From contig ML680053.1 in assembly GCA_007922225.1 (NCBI GenBank), positions 8,540,217 through 8,604,216 of the forward strand: 64,000 bases of DNA. Direction: 5' to 3'. Shown one piece after another: positions 1-10,429 of the stretch. The DNA is from Emydura subglobosa. Lineage: Eukaryota > Chordata > Testudines > Chelidae. Under the pieces are notes generated by a model. It was not told the DNA's origin. It was given only the letters and a program-made list of their open reading frames with translations, and made no database searches. Every line of letters starts with the position of its first letter. The stretch's first letter is position 1. A program made the translations under genes and the position numbers.

Positions 1-2180
1 TAGCCCAGGGTACAAGCTGGTCAAACGATTCCCTGTGAATGATTTATCTTTCCAATTCAGCCCATTTGGCGGTTCAAGAATGATCTGCAAACAGGTTTGG
101 GGCCCAATTCTAGCCGCAAACCACCTTCTGTGACACATGGGGGTGGAAAGCTGGCAGAGACACCCCGCCAGAGAATGCCCCGTGTACAATGGAGTTCTGT
201 GGCTGACACAGAGCTAATGTAAGGGGTGTACGCCAGCTCCCTTCCTAGGCCGCAGTTTGTGGGGTGTAACAGGGGCCAGGGAGAGATTGTTTGCTTCCTA
301 GTGTTCATAGGGCACACAGGAAGTAGAATGTAGAAGCAGAAGCCCTGAGGTTGCTCTAACTTACCTAGGGGGCTGGGCAGGACCTTGGCTGTCCCAGAAT
401 ATGATAAGAGCAAAGATGGGCTTAAAGTCATCCTGGTCTGCCCCAGTCTGAGCTGAGCCCATCAGTGGACCAACTCAAAAACAGGACCTTTGATTTTCAC
501 CAAATTAATTATTATTTGTAACTTTTTGATTAATGCTTTATATGAACAGATTTCAGCCTTCAAGCTGTCACTTGAGCAATTTGTTATTTGTGATGTGTGA
601 GTGGTCACACAAGTCATGTGGTATTGTAATGGCTCCCTGATTGGAAGACAAACATTTTAAGTCAGTGAATGAGTAGTGAAAAAAGAAGGGCACCGAGGGC
701 TGGCTCAGAGCCCCCCTGCACCTAGTTATTCAGTCCCAGGTGATGGTTTTGGGCTTGGTTCAGGTGACCAGCATCATCTGATAGTAGCCTAGGGGCAGGA
801 CTTCCTATAAGAGGGAGCCAGCTCCATAAGTGAGGAGAGTGAAAAAAGACCTGTAAGGATTGAGAAGACTCTTGCAGCAGGTGTAGAGTAAAGGAGGACT
901 GGGGATGGCCTATTCGCACCAGCCAGATGGGAAGGCCTGGTGGAGCCACCTGCAATAAGGGCAGGAGCAGAAGCCAGAAGCAGGACGTGGGCTTTTGAAA
1001 AGAACTGTTGAGCCCAGAAAGGGTCTAAAGAGAGTGTGAAGTCAGAAAAATACTTGTTTTGATTTAAGTTGACCTTCAGATTGTGATGTGGTTTTAATAA
1101 ATAATGAACTGGGCTCCAAGAAGGGTGGTGTTTGGTTCCCACGGGACTGCAGATGCAGTTATTGGGAAGCCCAAAAAGGGAAGACTGAGGCCATGGCAGG
1201 GTCCAATGTTGAATTGAGTATGATCCTGCCACAAATAGCAAACCATCTTCTTCACGCAGGAAGGTCCTTATACTTATTGGAATATAGATGTTCTTCTCCT
1301 ATTCCATACAAACCTATTTATGTGAACGCTTACTGTTCATACATGAAAGAGTGGTTCACCCATCAGCAAACCAAACAGCTATTTGAAATCTGAATAACTG
1401 TTTTGCTAATACTGCTCTAGCATGTATTTTACCCAGCTCTATCCAAGATCAAGCAACAGTGCTGGGAATATAACCCAGGAACCCTGTTCTAACCACAAAA
1501 ACATGGTCCTTCTAATCTTCCATCCAGATACTTTCCTTATAAGCCAGTTATGTCCAGTAACGAATATACAGATCTCAAAGTAAAAGATACTTTGCTCAAT
1601 AATTGTGCAGTTTATGCAAAAGCTCTTTGTTTACTAAAGTTGAGATGCATGGAGGACACCTGGCTTTGCCTCATTTTGAAACCATGGAGCATTTTTTTTT
1701 ACTTGCTGGCCTTAATGAACAATAATGATGTGATGCATGATTAGCTGAGTTGATAGCAGGTGCTTAGCAAGACTGATATCTCATGCCATCCAAACAGGAC
1801 ACGAGAAAGACTCTGCTGTCCTCCACTTTGAAGTGCTGGTTGAATGTAAAGTTTCAGAGACAATCTCTTTATTTTATTTAGATGATTAGTAATAGCAACT
1901 GTGAAGTGTTGCCACAAAACTCTGAAAAGCTGAAGGTCAATATCTTTAGAGAACCACCCCCACCAATATTCAGTATGACTGCACAGTTTATTGGAATTTC
2001 CCATCTACCACTGCACTAGCTCCAAGTGTAAAGTTGATTCAACGTGCTGAAAATGACTGCGACTAGCAAGCACCACAGAAGCATTTGCAGTGGGGCTTTT
2101 CTGAGGATACACTGAAGAATCATAAAAGGACTGTGATTTGGTATGATCTTACTGAGAACTATTACATATATACTAAGAAG
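1..2180. other. Unassigned intergenic DNA
   Basis: No frame in this stretch resembles a known protein, and no clear repeat is recognised. Positions about 680-960 are more GC-rich, with a short run of AGGAGG-type purine motifs, and could be an old LTR fragment, but there are no terminal repeats or target duplication to support that. Confidence 0.4.
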
Positions 2181-2184
2181 AAGA

Positions 2185-2425
2185 ATGGTCTCAGGTTAAG
2201 GAATTAGACTTCAACTCAAGGGATCTAGGTCCAATATCTGGTTCTGCACAGACTTTTTGTGTGACCTTGGACAAGTCATTCAGTTTCTGTGTTTCAGTTC
2301 TGTAAATGAGGCCAATAATGCTTCCTTCATCTCAATTGTTGTCTCTGTTTATTTAGGTTGAGGGTAGGTACCATCTCTTAATATCTGTAGGGACAGTGCA
2401 TAGCATAATGGAACCCCTAGGTACT
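2185..2425 (+). repeat. MIR / L2-type SINE fragment
   Basis: The order of motifs matches the MIR core: a region resembling 'gatctaggtccaatatctgg', then 'tgtgaccttggacaagtcat', then 'tctgtaaatgaggccaataa'. It ends with the L2-like tail 'gggacagtgcatagcataat'. It is an old, diverged copy in the plus orientation. Confidence 0.65.
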
Positions 2426-2451
2426 CTTGCAAACTGTACAAGATTCCAGGT

Positions 2452-3000
2452 TTGTCTCTCTGTCTGTGTATCACTCTAAAGCCTAGATTGTCTGTTGAGT
2501 CAATGTGAAGTGACATAAATCAGCTACAAGCATGGGTGAGCATGGGTCTTTTTGTTTACACTATTTCCATGTTCAATTATCACTGGGATTTGTAGTCTGT
2601 TGCCATCCAATTTTTAAGTTCTCAGCCATTTTGACTTTAAAAATTACATCCTTGCACCAGCAAGGCATATATCTATGCTATGCCAAGAGTCCTAGATCAC
2701 AACGATATCACAGGTTACTCAACCAATCACCATCCTTACTTTACAGCTAATTTGCATGCAACAGTTTCATTGGTTGTATGAGGGACACTGCACAGATGGT
2801 GGATTACTTGGTCCAAGTGACATAGTTCTTCAAAACAACCCACACAACACAACCAGCACATACCATAACCCCAAACACACATAGCTGCTCACTGCAGCAC
2901 ACACCTCGTATTCACCACCTGCACAAATCAACACAAATCTCTCAGGATTGTCATTCTGTCTTGTGTGTCACTCTGAAGCCTAGATTGTCTGTTGAGTCAA
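2452..3000. repeat. Spaced direct repeat of about 33-50 bp
   Basis: The 33 bp at 2471-2503 recur at 2968-3000 with one mismatch. Weaker similarity extends about 20 bp upstream of each copy. The copies are 497 bp apart and enclose CA-rich sequence (about 2830-2940). The similarity stops abruptly after both copies. Confidence 0.75.
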
Positions 3001-3144
3001 CCCAGAAAGGGAGCTTTCCTAGAAATTCAAATGATGATCCAAACTGTGGATTCATCCAGCGCAGATTTCTGAGGGACCCAATGCTATCACCTTGGACTAG
3101 ACATAAATCTCTTCAGTCACATATCATGCAAAGGGATAAGCCAA

Positions 3145-3525
3145 AATAAGAACATAAGAATGGACACATTGGGTCAGACCAGTGGTCCATCTAACCCAGT
3201 ATCCTGTCTTCCAACAGTGGCCAGAGCCACTGTTCATTTAGAGGGAATGAACAAAACAGAGCAGTTTACTGAGTGATCCATCCCCTGTCATCTGTTTCCA
3301 GCTTCTGGCAGTCAGAGGTTTAGGGACCCACAGAGCATGGGGTTGCATTCCTGGCCATCTTGGCAAATAGCCACTGATGGAGCTATCTTCCATGAATTTA
3401 TCTAATTCTTTTTTTAATCTAATTATACTTTGGCCTTCACAACATCCTCTGGAAATGAGAACCACAGGTTTACTGTGCATTGTGTGAAGAAGTACTTTCT
3501 TAAGTTAGTTTTAAAACTGATGCCT
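3145..3525 (-). mobile_element. LINE 3' end (CR1/L3-like family A), antisense
   Basis: The stretch starting 'aagaacataagaatggacac' through 'gggtcagaccagtggtccat' and 'cttctggcagtcag' recurs at 16122-16720 and, in part, at 49920-50050, so it is a repeated LINE tail. In the 16 kb copy this tail is continuous with reverse transcriptase sequence, which sets the orientation. After 3525 the similarity is lost. The RT part expected next is missing, and endonuclease sequence resumes near 3955. Confidence 0.75.
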
Positions 3526-3954
3526 ATTATGGCTTGCTACCCTAAATGGAGTTATCCACACAGTTCACAATACTGGATTAGTTTTGATTAAAGAATAAAA
3601 CAAGTTTATTTAACTACAAGAAGATAGGTTTTAAGTGAGTGCAAGTATAAGGCATTAATGTCAGACATGGTTAGAAGAGAAATAAAGATAATATTTGGCG
3701 AAGAAGTGGGGGCAAGAACAAATAACTGCATGGAACCCCTTTCATCACAAGATTCCATGACTCCAACCTCACACTTTATCTAGTAATAATCCTCAGGAAA
3801 ATGCATTTCAAAGGGTGACTGAACTATAAAAGTGAGGGGTAAAACACCCCTAAGTTCTCTCTCCCTATCCATCTCTCTCTTTTTCACCGAAGAAGACCAA
3901 AGAAATAGCCTTTGAACTTCAGAAGCAGGTCCTGGCCTGAGAATTTGGTCAGCG
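3526..3954. other. Unclassified segment between two LINE parts
   Basis: This AT-rich stretch lies between the tail and the endonuclease part of the family A LINE, where the reverse transcriptase should be. It may be a later insertion (possibly LTR-derived) or part of a replaced segment. I see no terminal repeats or target duplication. Confidence 0.35.
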
Positions 3955-4058
3955 ATGTTACTGGGAACATGTGGTAAGGGGTTTCAGCCTGATTGTTTGG
4001 CAGGCTTCCTGTTTGAGATATTTGCTGTTAGCTTTTGTGTCTTTTGTGAGTTGCTGTT

Positions 4059-4101
4059 CACAGTTTGTTTGTTTGTTTGTTTGTTTGTTTGTTTGTTTGT
4101 T
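4059..4101. repeat. (TTTG)n microsatellite
   Basis: About ten uninterrupted GTTT/TTTG units lie inside the LINE copy. The 18.4 kb paralogue has no such run at the equivalent place, so the expansion is specific to this copy. Confidence 0.9.
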
Positions 4102-4345
4102 TATTCGGCCTGCCTAATTATACTTTTACACTTGACTAGCCAGAGTTTATGCTCCTTTCTGTTTTCCTCACTAGGATTTGACTTCCAATTTTTAAAGGAT
4201 GTAATTTTTCCTCTGTAGGGGTCGGGAGTTGCGGCCTCCCTCAGAGATTGACAGCGAGGAAAAGCCAAACCCCCTCTGGGGGGTGGAACCCAGAAGTCCA
4301 CCCCCCACCTGACCAGAAGCAGAGAGACGGAACAGAAAGGGAACG

Positions 4346-4352
4346 TATAAAG
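4346..4352 (+). promoter_or_regulatory. TATA box in family G copy 1
   Basis: TATAAAG lies in a GC-rich setting about 130 bp into the element and 150 bp upstream of the ATG at 4497. The 22.7 kb paralogue has TATAAAA at the same relative place, which supports a shared promoter. Confidence 0.55.
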
Positions 4353-4496
4353 GACAGGCCTTTCATTTCAGCTGGAGGAAGGCAGTCGAGGGAGAAGGAC
4401 ATCTCTCCCTTGGTGCTGGGGCCTGGGCCTGACCATTACCCTGAAGAGAGGCTGCCAGGGCTGACAACTGGCTGAGGACCTTCCAGAGCTTGCAAC

Positions 4497-4799
4497 ATGG
4501 AGGAGCTGCCTGAGCTGCCTACCCCCTGCGAACCCAAGGAGGTACTTGGCCCTTGCAACCTGGAGGAGCTGCCATCCGCGGATGGCCCCGAGGAGCTGCC
4601 AGACCTGCCACTGATCGATGAGGTCGAACGGTTCTGGAACTTCCCCCTGGCTGAGTACCCTGAGGAGACTGAAGGTGACTCGGGGGACAAGATACTCCAG
4701 AGAAAGGGGGGTAGGAAGAAGCCCAGGGAAGCCAGACAGCTATCCAGCTGTGTTATGGCCTATAGTCAAGGCAGCGCGTTTCGGCTGGAGCCCCACTGA
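4497..4799 (+). CDS. Acidic LEELPSAD-type frame, copy 1 (100 aa, uncertain coding status)
   Basis: The frame starts MEELPELPT and contains three short leucine-proline units (EELPEL, LEELPSAD, EELPDLP), then AEYPEETEGD. The middle segment aligns in frame with the protein at 22843-23298 (LEELPSAD, PEKLPDLP, AAYPSDPEGD). Several codon differences in this block are synonymous (for example CCA/CCC, CTG/TTA, GAT/GAC), but too few to prove selection. The C-terminal third, after about residue 60, shows no match to the second copy. I do not recognise the protein, and it could be a chance frame in a transcribed LTR. The ATG is chosen because it lies just upstream of the conserved block and downstream of the TATA box. 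Confidence 0.35.
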   Translation: MEELPELPTPCEPKEVLGPCNLEELPSADGPEELPDLPLIDEVERFWNFPLAEYPEETEGDSGDKILQRKGGRKKPREARQLSSCVMAYSQGSAFRLEPH

Positions 4800-4929
4800 C
4801 TCAGTGATGGGACACCCCATCACTGCTATGGGCTGGGATGCAGTGGAGTCAGGTGGGCCTGTGTCCCCCTCCCCGCTTACTATCCCAACCTTGGGTGATT
4901 GCCTCACCTAGTGCTAGAGACTCACTGTA

Positions 4930-5400
4930 AACTGTTTCGGTGCCCTGCCAAGGGCTATAAACTACTGGTCTTGTCTGTCTGCCATGCCTAAAGGCCTGGG
5001 ATTTAAACTATTTGCTTGCCCTTCCTAGGGCTACCACCCATTTACCCCATCGGGCCCCGACTCGCCAGAGAGCCTGGGCTGTGAATTGTTGACTTGGCCT
5101 GTCAAGGGTTAGAGACTACTCCCCTCTGCCTGCCCCGCCCTACCTGACAGCCTGGGTCAGAAACTGTTTGCTCCCCCTTTGCCTGCCCCCCTGCCTAAGG
5201 GCCTGGGCTTGGAACTATTTGCTAGGGTGAGAGACTGCTCCACTTTGCCTGCCGACCCCGCTGGAGGGCTTGGGCTTGGAACTATGTGCTCACCCTGCAA
5301 AGGGCTAGAAGCTTCCTACCTGGCCTGCCTGGCCCTAACTGTGGGCCCAGGCCCCAAACTACTGGATCGCCCTGCCTGAGGGTTGGAGACCAGGATGGTA
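4930..5400 (+). repeat. Degenerate minisatellite of family G copy 1
   Basis: Units with a core like 'agggcctgggcttggaacta' or 'agggctagagactac' recur at intervals of about 35-46 bp. They are the counterpart of the clearer array at 23539-24110, though more decayed here. Confidence 0.6.
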
Positions 5401-6829
5401 GGATTGCCCAGCTGGGCTGAAGAAGCCTGAAACTGCTAACTTCCCCCCCCCCCTTTTAGCTTGAATTCCCCATAGGACATAGAGGCCGGGAGGTGTGGCC
5501 TCCCTTGGAGATTGACAGGGAGGGAGGGCCACCACCCCCACCCACGTCGAGGACCATTTACAGCCTCTAACCCCTCTTTTACTCTGTTGTTCAGCCACAG
5601 CAGCACTTTTTTTTTTTTTTTTGGTCCTCTTCTTATTGTTTTTTTTTTTAAATTTGGGATATACATTTAATCTGAGCCTCTGTTAAGGTGTTTTTAACGT
5701 TTCCATGCAGCTTACAAACATTTCACTCTTTCATTTCTTTTAATTTCTGTTTCACTAATTTCCTCATTTTTCTATAGTTCCCCTTTTTGAAGTTAAATGC
5801 TACTGTGGTGGGCTTCTGTGGTATTTTCCTCCCACAAGGATGTTAAATTTAATTACTTTATAATTGCTATTACTGAGCAGTTCAGCTATATTCAACTTGG
5901 ACCAGATCCTGTGCTCCACTAAGGACTAAATTAAGAATTTCCTCTTTCTTTGTGGCTTCCAGGACTAGCTGTTCCAAGAAACAGTCATTAATGATGTCCA
6001 GAAAGTTTATCTCTACATCCAGTTCTGAGATGACATGTACACTGCCAATACAGGAATAGTTGAAATCTCTCATTATTATTGGGTTTTCTGATTTCATAGA
6101 CTCTCTAATCTCCCTGAGCATTTCACATCACGGGAATCATCCTGGTCAAGTGGTCAGTAATATATTCCTACTGCTATACTCTTCTTATTCAAGCATGGAA
6201 TTTCTATTTATAGAGATTCTATGGTACAGTTTGATTCATTCAAGGTTTTTATTATATGACTATATTTAACTTTATGCCCCTGAGCAGAGATCCTTCATTA
6301 ATGATCTTTGAACTTAGGTTTCTCTTCAGATTCCCCTCTAACACACATCATCCACCCAGGAAGCTGTTAGACAGTTACTTAATTTTAAACATGAGATCCA
6401 ATGGCTGGAACCACTTTAAGACTATCGACAAATACTTGAATGTTATTATTTAGTGTTTCTGTAGCACTTTGCATCTTCAAAGAGATGCACAACATTAGCT
6501 AATTAATACTTGTAATGAGAAGACAGAAGTCAAGGGAGCTGAAGCTTTTTATATCAGTTACACCTGTGACCTTCCCAGCACGCTGCAGAAGTCACTTGTT
6601 TTCTACCCCAGGGGTTTTCCTAGAGAGGGAGTTTGATGCGGGTTATTCTGGACAGAATAATTTGCCCTGTGATATGGTTGCAGAAACTTCATGAGGAATT
6701 TTTTCCCCTTATTGTAGTTGTGCTTTCATTAAGTGGGAGATGACATGAGCTACCAGGCATCAGTTTTGCTTTCAGACTAGGGAGGTCCTTTGAAAAAGAT
6801 GCTAACTACCTTTTTGACACAGCGATTAT

Positions 6830-7500
6830 ATAGTTTTATAGATTTGAAGGCCAGAATGGGGCAGTATGATCATCTAGTCTGACCCACACATGACACAAGC
6901 CATAGAACTTCATCCAGTACTTCCTGCTTCAAACCCAATAGCTTGTAGTGTAACTAGAACATAGATTTTAGAAAGACAGCTAATCTTGATTTAAAGACTC
7001 CAAGTGATGACGAACTTGCCTTTTCCCTCGCTAAGTTGTTTTAATGGCCAATCAATATAACTGTTAAAACAACTGCATCTTTTTTCCAGTACGAATTTTT
7101 ACTCACTTCAACTTCCAGCCATAAGACCTTATTATGCCTATGCCTTTGTCTCCTAGATTAGAAAGTACCAGAAAAATATATTCTCCCTGTGTACATACTT
7201 ATAGACCATTATCGTGTTTCCTCCTAATCTTATCTTATCTTTGATACACTAAAAAAGATTGAGTTCTTCACTCCACATTGAAAGGTGTGTTTTCTGGACC
7301 ACAAACCATTCTCATTGTTCTCGGAACTCTCTCTAATTTTTTCAAGATCCGTTTTGAATATGGAAGCCAGAATTGGATACAATATTCCAGGGCGGTGTCA
7401 TACAAATGCCAGAGAGAGGTAATCGAACCACCTTGCTCCTCTGTGATATTTTTCTCCATTTATGCTTTGAAGAATCATTTTAGCTTTTTTCTTAAAATAT
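6830..7500 (-). mobile_element. CR1 LINE 3' part, antisense
   Basis: The low-coordinate end has the CR1 tail signature in antisense ('atcatctagtctgaccc'). The minus frame 7268-7459 reads LEYCIQFWLPYSKRILKKLERV, the conserved block after the RT domain (consensus LEYCVQFWxPxxKKDxxxLERVQRR). The copy is old, with several frame breaks, and there is no RT catalytic motif because the copy is 5' truncated. Confidence 0.7.
7268..7459 (-). pseudogene. CR1 ORF2 C-terminal remnant
   Basis: This 63-residue frame carries the LEYCIQFW and LERV motifs found downstream of the CR1 reverse transcriptase palm. It lacks the catalytic domain and is not functional. It is the best-preserved protein trace of the surrounding CR1 fragment. 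Confidence 0.65.
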
Positions 7501-8149
7501 TAGTGCGGGTAAGTGTGTTTTTAAAAAAAGACTGAATATGGACCATCAACTCTAGTAAGAGAGAAGTTTCTTTGTGTTACTTATTCCTCAACAGAAAAGC
7601 CAAGATTAGTCACCTTTTCCTTCATTCATGATGGATTTCTTGATGAAGGCAAAGCAAGTAGGATTTAGAAATCCAAAAGACGTGTAATCAATCCCTCACC
7701 CTTATCTCTGAAGTCAGGTTTCTGGGCAAACACAGTCTCATATGGATAAGGCTGGTTCAGCTATGTTTAAAATATATATCTCTTTAAAAAATTGCACGTA
7801 ACTTTTCTATGTTCATCAGGATGACAGAAGGTGAAAAAGAGTCACAAAGAAAATTAGAACTAGCTCACTCCAGCGTATTGCTACTGCCACAGTCAATGCT
7901 AAATGATATGTCATTAAACTTTTAAAGTAGAAAGTTCCTGCTCTCGTGACAGCTGTTCTATTGTGTAATGTGCTGAGGAAGACACCATTAAGGGTAATTA
8001 AACAAAAAGCATGAAACATAAGGAAAGAGACCTTCTTTCTTCTCAAGATGAAAATCCTCTTTGAAAAGACAAAATTATCACTCATCATTGACCCCCACCA
8101 AAGCATCGCAAAATAGACAGATGTCCAACTGATGGCAATCAAAGAGGTT
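7501..8149. other. Unassigned
   Basis: I see no recognisable repeat or protein. The 118-residue minus frame at 7816-8172 has hydrophobic runs but no family I recognise and no neighbouring exon signal. Confidence 0.35.
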
Positions 8150-8830
8150 GAAAATATCCCCCTGCTCTTCATTCAATTTCCCCCTCCACATGCTTCTCTG
8201 CCACCCACTTCCCAGCATATGCTTCCCTTTTTTCCAGTTGTCCTCTTCTCCTACTCATGCTTGGTCCTCCTCTCTCCCTGAAAATGCTTCTTTGCTGCCT
8301 GATTGCCTTTTCCAGTCTTATGTCTTTTGCACCTAGCCCCCTTCTTCTCTGTTCCCCTGCACATTCTCCTCCTTTCCTCTGCTCTCCTGTGTTTGCAGTC
8401 TAGATGCCTGATTCACTGGCCCAACTCTTAGTTACCTTCTCCCCTGAAGTGTTGCCCGACCACTTAGTCCCCAACATAGATTCCCTGTCTGCCTGGCCTC
8501 CTTCTGACATGGACAAACTACTGAAGTCTCCTCTTCTCCCTGTGCTTTTCCACACATTCTGCCTCATTCCTTTCATCCCTACTTCCCTGAACATTCCTCT
8601 TCTGCTGGAATCTCCAGTGCCATTGTTTTCTTCTGGCTCCTCTCCCATTACCAGCTCCTGGGGGAGTCTGACAATTCTGACACCACTTGGTGGCTCTGGT
8701 GCTGCTGCTGACTACAGTCCTTTCGGCCCTCTTCCTCCTATGCAGCCCCTAATAGGTCACCTTGATTAGCTCCTCTTCTTTGTTTCCAGGGCATCCAGGC
8801 TCTTCTGTACTATGTGGAGCCTAGACATCT
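8150..8830 (+). repeat. Pyrimidine-rich tract
   Basis: For nearly 700 bp the plus strand is dominated by C and T, with short recurring strings such as 'cttctcc', 'ccttcc' and 'ctcctc'. It is not a simple tandem array. The plus and minus frames here (8404-8769 and 8400-8648) follow from the skewed composition. Confidence 0.5.
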
Positions 8831-8984
8831 GCAGAATCAGCTGGTCTCAAAGAAGAGGACATGCCACCATGCACTATTGCAGTCAATGGTGTATAACTCT
8901 CCACTGATTTCAGTGTGCATCGCATTAGGTCGTCCCATACAAGTGCTCCATGGGTCACCAATCGCTCATCACTTTCACATGTGC

Positions 8985-9140
8985 TGCAGTAGATCTCATT
9001 GTAGGAAGGTTTTCCTGATATTCATCCTCCATATTCTCTGGCTCACTTCCCCTCTCAATGCTACTCTTCACTGAAGCATTTGGAACAATTCCTTTCCCAC
9101 GTTGGTGTTTAAGCCTTTGAAAGGCTTATAGACAGCTTCA
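8985..9140 (-). repeat. Possible LINE tail fragment
   Basis: The 'gttttcctgatattcatcct' and 'cctttgaaaggcttatag' motifs resemble 3' UTR segments of old CR1/L3 copies. There is no protein trace, so this is a low-confidence call. Confidence 0.3.
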
Positions 9141-10109
9141 TGCCCCCTTAACTCTGAAACCCCAGCAGTCTGCACACAAAACAAGTCACTTACTCTGAAA
9201 ACCTTAAAAGGTGCACAGACACACAAAAATAGAAATGAAAAAGATTTTTTCTTTAGGCAGGGCTTAAAAGTGAAAAACCCTTCTGACATGCCACAGTTTG
9301 AAAAACACAACTGTGTAAGTCATAAACCTGGAAGATCCACAGGGAAGAAATACAAAGCACTGAACGCAATACAGTGTGAAGTCCACACATGCAAATGTTT
9401 AATTCTTTCTATTTAACCCATCTATTTAATCTGGGTATTTCTGGTTAGACTGTGAAGACTGCACAGAATAGGGCAGTGTAGAGCTATCTCACCCCAAAGG
9501 GAGCATTTGGAGAGACATTCTAACTCAGGGCTTCCTGGTGTAAGGGGAGCACACATCCCCCTCTGTGCTGATCCACAGAGGATGTGGGTCTGTTACAGCA
9601 TCCAGTTGCAGACCCTGGCTCTACCTCAAGCTGGGGTGGCAGCTAATGCTTATAGCTCTAGAGGTCCCTGATTCAGTCCCCAGTGTGTAGGGCAAGATCA
9701 TGGCCATCTCATGTGCATACTGGCACACACCTTCATGAGGTGCAGTATACTCTCCCTGGAGCAGCCAGTCAGCTCTGCAGGCTAGTTCATGGGGAAGATG
9801 TGTGCTCCAGCGGAGGAGTCCCGGCACTTTGATGAACAAGTGAACTGGAATTCTACTTGACCCTTAAACAGGCTGTTGGAAGAGACACTTCACATCTTCC
9901 CTCCCCGTAAGCTCTGTGTAAGGGCCGGGCAGCATCCTTCATTAGCGCCTGTCACCACAGCATGTAGGTGCTATTAAATTCAGATGTACACACGAGTGCT
10001 AGTGTTCTTATCACGAGAAAGGAATTAGCGCCACCTAGGTGACTGGAGACTGCAAAAAAGATGCCTACACAAATCCATGTAATGTGCACCAAGTTGCACA
10101 TAGTGACAG

Positions 10110-10420
10110 AGCCTGGTGGTTAGGGATATGGGAATCCCAGGTTCTAGTCCTTGCTCTCCACTTGATTCAGAGCAGAAACTTGAACCTGTCTCCCTCAAAT
10201 CCCAAATGAGTGCCTTAACCACCAAGATGTTGGATATTCTGCGATGGTGGAGTCTCCTCCAACTCCTTCCCCTTCCCCCGCTGCCCCCGTCAAATCCATC
10301 CCAGAGCTGAGAAATCTTCCCAATGAAACAAGTATGTTTCCATGAGAAGTTTGGTTTCAATAAATCAGCATTTTCTGACAAAAAAACATTTAATCAAAAA
10401 ATTCCCAACTAACTCTAGTG
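10110..10420. mobile_element. tRNA-like dyad element with AT-rich arm
   Basis: The left part (10111-10125, GCCTGGTGGTTAGGG) is mirrored by the right part (10213-10226, CCTTAACCACCAAG). A good B-box match (GGTTCTAGTCC) lies at about 10139-10149. The AT-rich stretch 10300-10410 resembles, in opposite orientation, the stretch next to the similar element at 43565. It is probably a tRNA-derived SINE or a fold-back carrying one. Confidence 0.55.
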
Positions 10421-10429
10421 CTCAGGCAT

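Larger units (their letters stand above)
4214..5562 (+). mobile_element. GC-rich solo-LTR-like element, copy 1 (family G)
   Basis: The element is inserted in a LINE copy. It begins TGTAGGGG and ends ATTTACA. The flanking 5 bp are TCCTC on the left and GCCTC on the right; the uninserted LINE paralogue near 18555 reads GCCTC, so one left base has changed. A TATA box lies at 4346-4352, an acidic frame at 4497-4799, and a degenerate repeat with units of about 40 bp at 4930-5400. A motif of about 40 bp at 4222-4258 ('GGCCTCCCTCAGAGATTGAC') recurs near the right end at 5490-5525. TG...CA ends with a 5 bp duplication suggest a solo LTR. The Ty3/gypsy or endogenous-retrovirus assignment is open. Confidence 0.6.
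3955..6290 (-). mobile_element. LINE family A, endonuclease-to-linker region, split by an LTR-like insertion
   Basis: The DNA at 3970-4213 matches 18365-18560, and the DNA at 5564-6290 matches about 18562-19255. The two parts are continuous in the 16-19 kb copy, so 4214-5562 is an insertion. The minus-strand frame at 5882-6121 is the C-terminal part of the LINE endonuclease. An 'RDFN' stands where GDFN is expected, followed by FLDIINDCFLEQLVLEATKK. A run of ten TTTG units lies at 4059-4101 inside the copy. Confidence 0.75.

Noticed and set aside
8404..8769. 121 aa leucine/proline/serine-rich frame
   Set aside because: It is explained by the pyrimidine-rich tract; no motif is recognised.
10110..10240. 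tRNA gene
   Set aside because: The A and B boxes are only partly matched, and no cloverleaf with acceptor stem can be drawn. The dyad structure and further copies at 43.5 kb point to a dispersed repeat.
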